Program-made: the position numbers and the translations under genes
Shown here: piece by piece, positions 58,818 to 64,000 of the stretch
How the letters are laid out: every line of letters starts with the position of its first letter
Position numbering within the stretch: the stretch's first letter is position 1
The notes under the pieces: model-generated
What the model was told of the DNA's origin: nothing
The model's input: only the letters and a program-made list of their open reading frames with translations
Database searches by the model: none
DNA from: Chimonanthus salicifolius
Taxonomy: Eukaryota; Streptophyta; Magnoliopsida; Laurales; Calycanthaceae
Length of the DNA: 64,000 nt
Direction of reading: 5' to 3'
NCBI GenBank assembly: GCA_013350335.1
Contig: CM023538.1
Span: 50,419,195 to 50,483,194, forward strand

Positions 58818-59511
58818 ATTGACAACTCAGTCTGAGTAAGTGGAGGCAAATTTAACTTCTAGAACAACAAAATTGAAATTCATCTCAAATTGAGTGTCAT
58901 ACAGTGAGTATTCATAAGTAGATACCTCCCCTCCTTCTAGTACATGGCCTTTTGGGAGCAAACTTCTGGTTGACTTTCCAAAGCAAAGCCATACGGTCCC
59001 GTGAGGCCCCAAAACAGATAATATTGTGCAGCCGGGACGGGTTCTTACACACAAGGGGTGAAAAAACTAGGAATTGTGACGACCAATGGATCCTACTCAA
59101 TGATAAAAAAAAAAAAAATTACATGGACAGTTTGATTAGCATGTGGGCTTTCATATTGTAAAAAACTTGTAGAAAGTAACGTAAAGAAATTTAACATTTT
59201 TCTGAGTTTTGGCTCCAACAAACTTTTTCTAATTTCCCATGTTCTTGGTAATCAGAAGTGTGAAATAGAATCTTAACTACTATAGTATCCTACATTTAGC
59301 ATATGATATTGATATTGACTTTTGGATTTGACAACTCAATCTGACTTAGATGAGGTAAACTTAACCTCTATGCGAATAAAATTGAAATTCATCTCAAATT
59401 GAGTGTTATACAATGAGTTTTCATAAGTAGATACCACCCCTCCTTCTAGCATAGGGCCTTTTGGGAGCAAACTTCGGGTTGGCTTTTCCATTGCAAAGCA
59501 GTGCGTACATC
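58818..59511 (+). repeat. About 510-bp tandem duplication with TRIM LTR fragments
   Basis: The text 'ttgacaactca' followed by 'aattgaaattcatctcaaattg' (split: aattgaaattcat, ctcaaattg) occurs at 58818-58900 and again at 59327-59400. Each copy is followed by the 3' part of a TRIM LTR (58914-59049, ending TTCTTACA; and 59410-59511, cut by the next LTR). After the first TRIM fragment comes text shared with 40495-40537 ('gtgacga', 'caatggatcctact'), linking it to the right end of the TRIM array. Confidence 0.65.
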
Positions 59512-61138
59512 TATAACACCCGAATTTTTGAATGCATAAATATATTGGATTTTGTCTATTTTAATTGTTAAATTTGTTGAATTTAAGATTTATGGATGGA
59601 GTAGATTTTAGGTGGGTAAGAATTGGGTCAATAGCCCAATTATGATCCAATGGATCAAGGGTGGAATTCGATTTGGAAATAATTGGGTAAGTGTGATTAA
59701 ATGGGTCAACTACCCAATTTGAAACCCAATGGATCATAGATGAACTAATTAGAAATAAATGGGTAAGGTTTGATAATTGGGTCAAATAACCAATTAAGAT
59801 CTAAGGCATGAGATCCACCTTATCAAGTGAGGTGGCATGTATGTGACATGGCCAAGTGGGACCCAAATCCACCTCATCAAGTGAGGTGGCAAGTGGTTAA
59901 GGTAACATGCATGGTCGACTAACTATGGTTGACTTGGTCAACCATGGGTGAGTTCAATAAAGTTGAGTTGATGAATGAGTTCAAGTGGGATAAATAATGC
60001 TTGAGTTGGAAAGTGAATTCACATGAATTGAGAATTTTTTAATGTTGAGTTCAAGTGCTTGAGTTGGAAAATGAGTTCATTTAAGTTGAGTTGAGTTGAA
60101 AGGGAAGTTGAGGAGGCCCCCAAGGTACCAACGTTGGGAGATGGAAAGGATTTCTTAAACTTAAGCCAAGTGTCCCTTGGTTATGCCAAGGGAATCCTTG
60201 GTTAGACAAATAATAATGAGGGAAGTGAGAGGGTTGTGGGGCTGTTTACAAAGGGGTACACTCCATCCCTTGGGGCCGATCCCCTCTCTTTGAAAAAAGA
60301 CATTTTCGTCTCTCTCCCTCTCTCAGCTACACTTGGCCGATTCTCTCTCTCTCTTTTGAGCAAGAGATTTTCATCTCCACTCCTATCTCCCTCTCCCATT
60401 TTCATTTTCTATACTTGGAGGAATCAATGAAGAACAAGAAAGGGAGGAGAAAGACTGTGAAGCAAGTTCAGATTAAAGAAAAACGAAGGAGACAGGAAAG
60501 AAGGTAAGGTTCTATGTTTCATGATATAGAATTAAAAATTAAGGGAAAACATAGTATTAATCATAATATGGTCGAACCAATGGGTTCCGGATTTGGTTGA
60601 CTGGACTGGTTGATCTATTGTAAGACATGGGAATGGATATGTGTTGAAAAGAAACCAGCAAACCACAAGATTAAATTCAGAATGTTGGTTGAATGGCATA
60701 AGATGGAATGAATCAAGGAAAACACTCTAACCTTGTTTGGTGGGTAAGATTTGTTAAAATGAGGTATGATGATGATGACCATGTTTAGACAAGATTAAAG
60801 AATGAATCGCATGAAGAAAAGATTTACAAATAATCAAACAAGGAGGACTGAACACGGGTTACACTATCTGCTGGATGGGTACTACCATCCGCGGACGGGT
60901 TTTTACCATCTGCAGGAGGGGTTTCGACCGTCCGCGTGACGGGTAACAGACGTGGACAGTGTTGTCTGCGGATGGGTTGCACTCTCTATGGGATGGGTTT
61001 CTACCGTCCGTGGGACGGGTGTGGACTGTCCGCAGACTGGTAAGGGATATGGGCAAAGTGTTGTCTGCGGATGGATTGCTCTGTCTGTAGAACGGGTAGC
61101 GGGTGACGGGTGACGGCTAAAAGAGGAGGACCAGGTGT
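59512..61138 (+). mobile_element. LTR fragment related to the 4.2-kb type
   Basis: It starts TATAACACCCGAATTTTTG, matching TGTAATAACCCGAATTTTTG at 51728 with TG mutated to TA. The 'gaggtggca' blocks (59828, 59882), purine-rich leader and donor-like GGTAAGG (60503) follow the same order. It is cut at 61138 by the next LTR, so its end is not visible. The sequence after the leader differs: it carries the GGACGGGT array instead of GGTTCGGCCAT hairpins. Confidence 0.7.
60873..61110 (+). repeat. GGAYGGGT...ACCRTCC array, 20-22 bp period
   Basis: Units of the form GGACGGGTTTCTACCGTCCGC start at about 60873, 60893, 60915, 60937, 60970, 60991 and 61013, with more degenerate units to 61110. Each unit has arms GGACGG/CCGTCC around a short loop. 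Confidence 0.8.
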
Positions 61139-61274
61139 TGTAACGCCCCGCCCTTTTCACTCTAATTTTCAGAGTATATATTTTTTTTAAATATATATAA
61201 TCATGTGATCGGGGCGGAGTGTCACGACGCGAGTTAAGTTCGGATCTCTAAATCCGACCCTTAACTGGCCAAGC

Positions 61275-61318
61275 CCATGTGCGTATGAACTAAGTCCATA
61301 AAACTGATCCGCACATAG
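61275..61318 (-). other. Conserved stem-loop near the U5 end, with covariation
   Basis: CCATGTGCG (61275-61283) faces CGCACATAG (61310-61318). The eighth pair is C:G where the copy at 565 has T:A. One C-A mismatch lies near the base. Confidence 0.6.
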
Positions 61319-62492
61319 TACATATATAACTTGCGGAATTAACTTAGTCTAAATCTAACTGAGGTTATAATAGAACCTATGACTATTCCAGTTTTCCATT
61401 CTTAGATAGCAAAGTACATAACTTATTCTCCAACTTACTATCAATCTTAACTAATCGTTAATCAAATCATCCAACTTAAAACAAACCATAGCATCTATCT
61501 TAACTACTTATTACAAGCCAACATAACTAATTACCAAATTACATTGTCCAAATATATCAAATATCAAGTCCATAAAATAGTCCATTCATAATCCATTCCA
61601 ATCATTCAAACCGCCCAAGTTTCCGTGCTTGGTCCTCTTCTCGATCCACGTTTTTCCCTTTCCATGCATCATCCACTAAGGGTATAGATAGGGCGTTAGA
61701 TCAACGCGCCCAGTAGTGTTTCTGAATAGGGCTACCACATGGTTAGTCAAAAACATGCAAGTAATATAATAATAAATCATGTGTGACAAAATCCTATAAA
61801 ATATGCTATGTATGAAATGAACATGTAATGAGTCACACCCATCACCATTCATCATAGCCATCACTTGACGGGATTCTCATCGTCAAGGTAACCCACAGTG
61901 GTCTTTCGGACGCCCCGACGGAGTGTGGCCTCCGGATTCCTCCTGATGGGATTCTCATCATCAGGGTACCCCACAGTGGTCTTTCGGACGCCCCGACGGA
62001 GTGTGGCCTCCGGTTATAACAACATCATCATCCCATGCCATGCATGAGATGTCTATGCAAACATGCCATTTAGAAACATAACTTTACAATCATATAAGAT
62101 ATCAAAATCAACAAAAAACAGCATACAGAACAGTGGTTACAATAAAGGTAGGAAACCTACACCAAATTCACTTAGATTGACTCTTCTTTTGAACCGTCTC
62201 TCGTTCACGACTTGTATACCTTTCTAGCAAATCCAATACCTTATTTACATAGCAGCAAGTAACATTCATTCATGTGATTCTAACTTAGTCTAAGTCCCAA
62301 AAATCCACTTAAACTTCCATCTCCTATCTTAGCCATAGAACCCCATAGTTTAAGTCTAAAATTCATCCATAACTTAGATCCATTAATCATGATCTAGCAT
62401 TATAAAATCAGTCCCTTTAATTTAACATAATCTCCATTCCTCCTTCCTGATTAACAGTGATCTCTGAAGATATTCAAAACCGTACTCTTCAA

Positions 62493-63023
62493 TTCAGTCG
62501 ACTGAATTAGGAGTTCAGTCGACTGAATCAGGAGTTCAGTCGACTGAATCAGGAGTTCAATCGACTGAATCAGGAGTTCAGTCGACTGAATCACAGATTC
62601 AGTCGGCTGACTTTGAATCAGATTGTCTGTTTGTTCTGCCAGTTCAGTTTCAGTCGACTGAAACACCCATTCAGTCGGCTGAAACATGGTTCGTACGCAT
62701 TTCAGTAGACTGAATTACATATTCAGCCGGCTGAACTACCAATCATTCATTTACGTGTTTAACAAGCATCAATTCAGTCGACTGAATCGTATATTCAGTC
62801 GGCTGAAACGTCCAGAAACTCTTTCTGCTTTCAGTCACCGTTAGTTCAGTCGACTGAATCCCTCATTCAGTCGGCTGAAACTCCCAGAAACTTATTTCTG
62901 ATTCGTTCATCATCAGTTCAGTCGACTGAAACCATAGTTCAGTTGGCTGAAACGCCCAGAAACTTGTTTCTGATTCATCCATTGTCAGTTCAGTCGACTG
63001 AATCAATGATTCAGTCGACTGAC
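62493..63023 (-). repeat. Array of 18 TTCAGTCGACTGAA-type palindromes
   Basis: Six copies start exactly 21 bp apart (62493, 62514, 62535, 62556, 62577, 62598). Six pairs follow (62649/62670, 62701/62722, 62773/62794, 62845/62866, 62917/62938, 62989/63010). Members of each pair are 21 bp apart, and the last five pairs repeat every 72 bp. The first member usually has TCGA in the centre and the second CGGC or TCGG. Confidence 0.95.
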
Positions 63024-63585
63024 TATTTTGTCAGTCTTCTCCATTGCATATTTTTGTTCATCCTAATCATGCACTTCCAACCAATATTTAACCCTTGTTA
63101 GATTCGGCCATCCAATGGCCGGATCATGATTTAAAATTTGTTTATCGAAAACCTACCGTTTCCGCGACTCCTCCAATTGATCTTCACTCCGGCTTGTTCC
63201 TTTCCCTTTCTTAGCCTCTCCTTCTTCTTGATTCCTTGATGGTCAAGGACTGATTAAGCAACCAGCTGCTGCTCTTATTTTTAAAATGTAGGACACGGCA
63301 AAGAGGTAGAGAGAGAAAGAATATTGGCTTTAGATGAGAAACCTTGATTCCCCCCTCCTTTGCTCAATGTGTGCTCTTGATTTGGTGAAAGAAAACAACC
63401 CAAAACTGATTGCAAATCCGCGACCAGCTACTATTCTTGGTGTTTGGGAAATGATATCAGTCCAAGAAAAAGAGAGATAGAGAGAGTAAAATGAAAAGAA
63501 CCCTTTGTTTAACCAAAATCAGCCCAAGGTTAATTCAGCCCTTGTGTAACTCATCTCTCCATAATTAGAATCCTTTAAGTTCCTT

Positions 63586-63914
63586 GGGGTTTCATCTATG
63601 AAATGAAACCCCAATCCCCCCCCCCCCCCCCCCCCTTAGCATCCAACGACTCTCTTATCTTTGAAGGTGAGAGTTTCATATGGAAATGAAACTCCCACAC
63701 CAATGGCTAGTCTTTGTAACAGCCCACCTTCATTCATACTTTACATGGGAGTTTCAATGAAACCCCATGTGTTTCACCGTCTCCCATTGGCTGTTTCTTT
63801 TAAAATGAAACCCATCATATACCAACGACCCTATGCTTGTCTCTTTAAGTCTTCTCCTCATTCATCTTTCATTTACCAATTCAAATTGGAGTTTCATCAT
63901 AAGATGAAACTCCT
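63586..63914 (-). repeat. GTTTCAT...ATGAAAC hairpins
   Basis: Three clear hairpins of the form G(G/A)GTTTCAT-loop-ATGAAAC(T/C)CC occur at about 63586-63612, 63670-63694 and 63889-63913, plus weaker ones at about 63747 and 63800. Confidence 0.7.
63616..63635 (+). repeat. C20 homopolymer
   Basis: Twenty consecutive C lie next to a GTTTCAT hairpin. The true length is uncertain in any assembly. Confidence 0.85.
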
Positions 63915-64000
63915 CCCCTCCTCCAACGTCTTCCATGTACTTTCAAAATGTAACTCCCATTTCCTTTACCACTTAAATGGGAGTTACATGCATGGTAATA

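Larger units (their letters stand above)
61139..64000 (-). mobile_element. Tekay-like LTR or element, running off the window
   Basis: It starts TGTAACGCCCCGCCC at 61139 and shares the order of blocks with the LTR at 20138: U5-end stem-loop, 'gggcgttagatcaacgcgccc' (61690, two halves), and the doubled 'tttcggacgccccgac' block (61903-61915 and 61982-61996). It then carries a TTCAGTCGACTGAA array, a donor-like site on the minus strand (63151-63157, ACCTACC) and stem-forming GTTTCAT sequences. No GTTACA end lies before 64000, so it is not known whether this is a solo LTR. Confidence 0.8.

Noticed and set aside
62493..63023. CRISPR-like regular array
   Set aside because: The units are palindromes spaced by short, similar text, not repeats separated by unique spacers. 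The context is a plant LTR.

Overview
This window reads as a stretch of flowering-plant repeat DNA and contains no convincing host gene. The evidence is stacked LTR retrotransposons with tRNA-iMet-type primer sites, Ty3/gypsy pol domains of the plant Tekay/Del chromovirus kind, very long LTRs (1.8-4.2 kb), short TRIM-like elements and plant-specific promoter motifs. Every coding stretch I can recognise belongs to a decayed retroelement. I see no tRNA, rRNA, CRISPR array or intact host CDS. The species cannot be named from this sequence.

Layout. (1) 1-419 and 8804-10596 are the two halves of one copy of an unclassified LTR family (called family T here: sense strand starts TGTTGAG, ends CATCAACA, TATAAATA box). 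A complete but inactivated Tekay-like element (420-8803, minus strand, TSD CTACC) sits inside it. (2) 10993-13307 is a second family-T copy in inverse orientation (TSD AAATT). (3) 13429-17983 is a third copy carrying a solo LTR (14692-17735, TSD GATAT). (4) 17984-20137 is unassigned AT-rich DNA. (5) A solo LTR (20138-23529, TSD TTCGA) splits a SINE-like sequence. (6) 23744-25514 plus 39989-40490 is a tandem array of TRIM LTRs. A 14.5-kb Ty3/gypsy element (25515-39988, TSD ATTTC/ATATC) has landed in it, and that element's left LTR carries a further solo LTR (27653-31816, TSD CACGT). (7) 40540-48018 is a non-autonomous, probably Copia-type element with an inverted LTR fragment inside. (8) 48019-58867 is another LTR-like sequence, in reverse, interrupted by a truncated Tekay-like LTR (48998-50656) and by a fourth family-T copy (51257-58287, TSD GTACC), itself split by a solo LTR (51728-55970, TSD CAACA). 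(9) 58818-64000 holds a tandem duplication with TRIM fragments, an LTR fragment (59512-61138) and the start of another LTR that runs off the window.

The two autonomous elements once encoded Gag (nucleocapsid) and a Pol polyprotein (protease, reverse transcriptase, RNase H, integrase with a chromodomain-like tail). Both are broken by stops and frameshifts, and at least one catalytic residue is lost in each.

Most noteworthy signals: (a) nearly every long LTR family carries its own array of short hairpin palindromes, some with helical-turn spacing (21 bp) and some whose arms change in a compensatory way; (b) TRIM LTRs carry a snRNA-type upstream element and TATA box, 24 bp apart in four of five copies, as in plant U6 genes; (c) a stem-loop near the U5 end of the Tekay-like LTRs is preserved with compensatory base changes; (d) a splice-donor-like motif follows a purine-rich leader in five of these LTRs.
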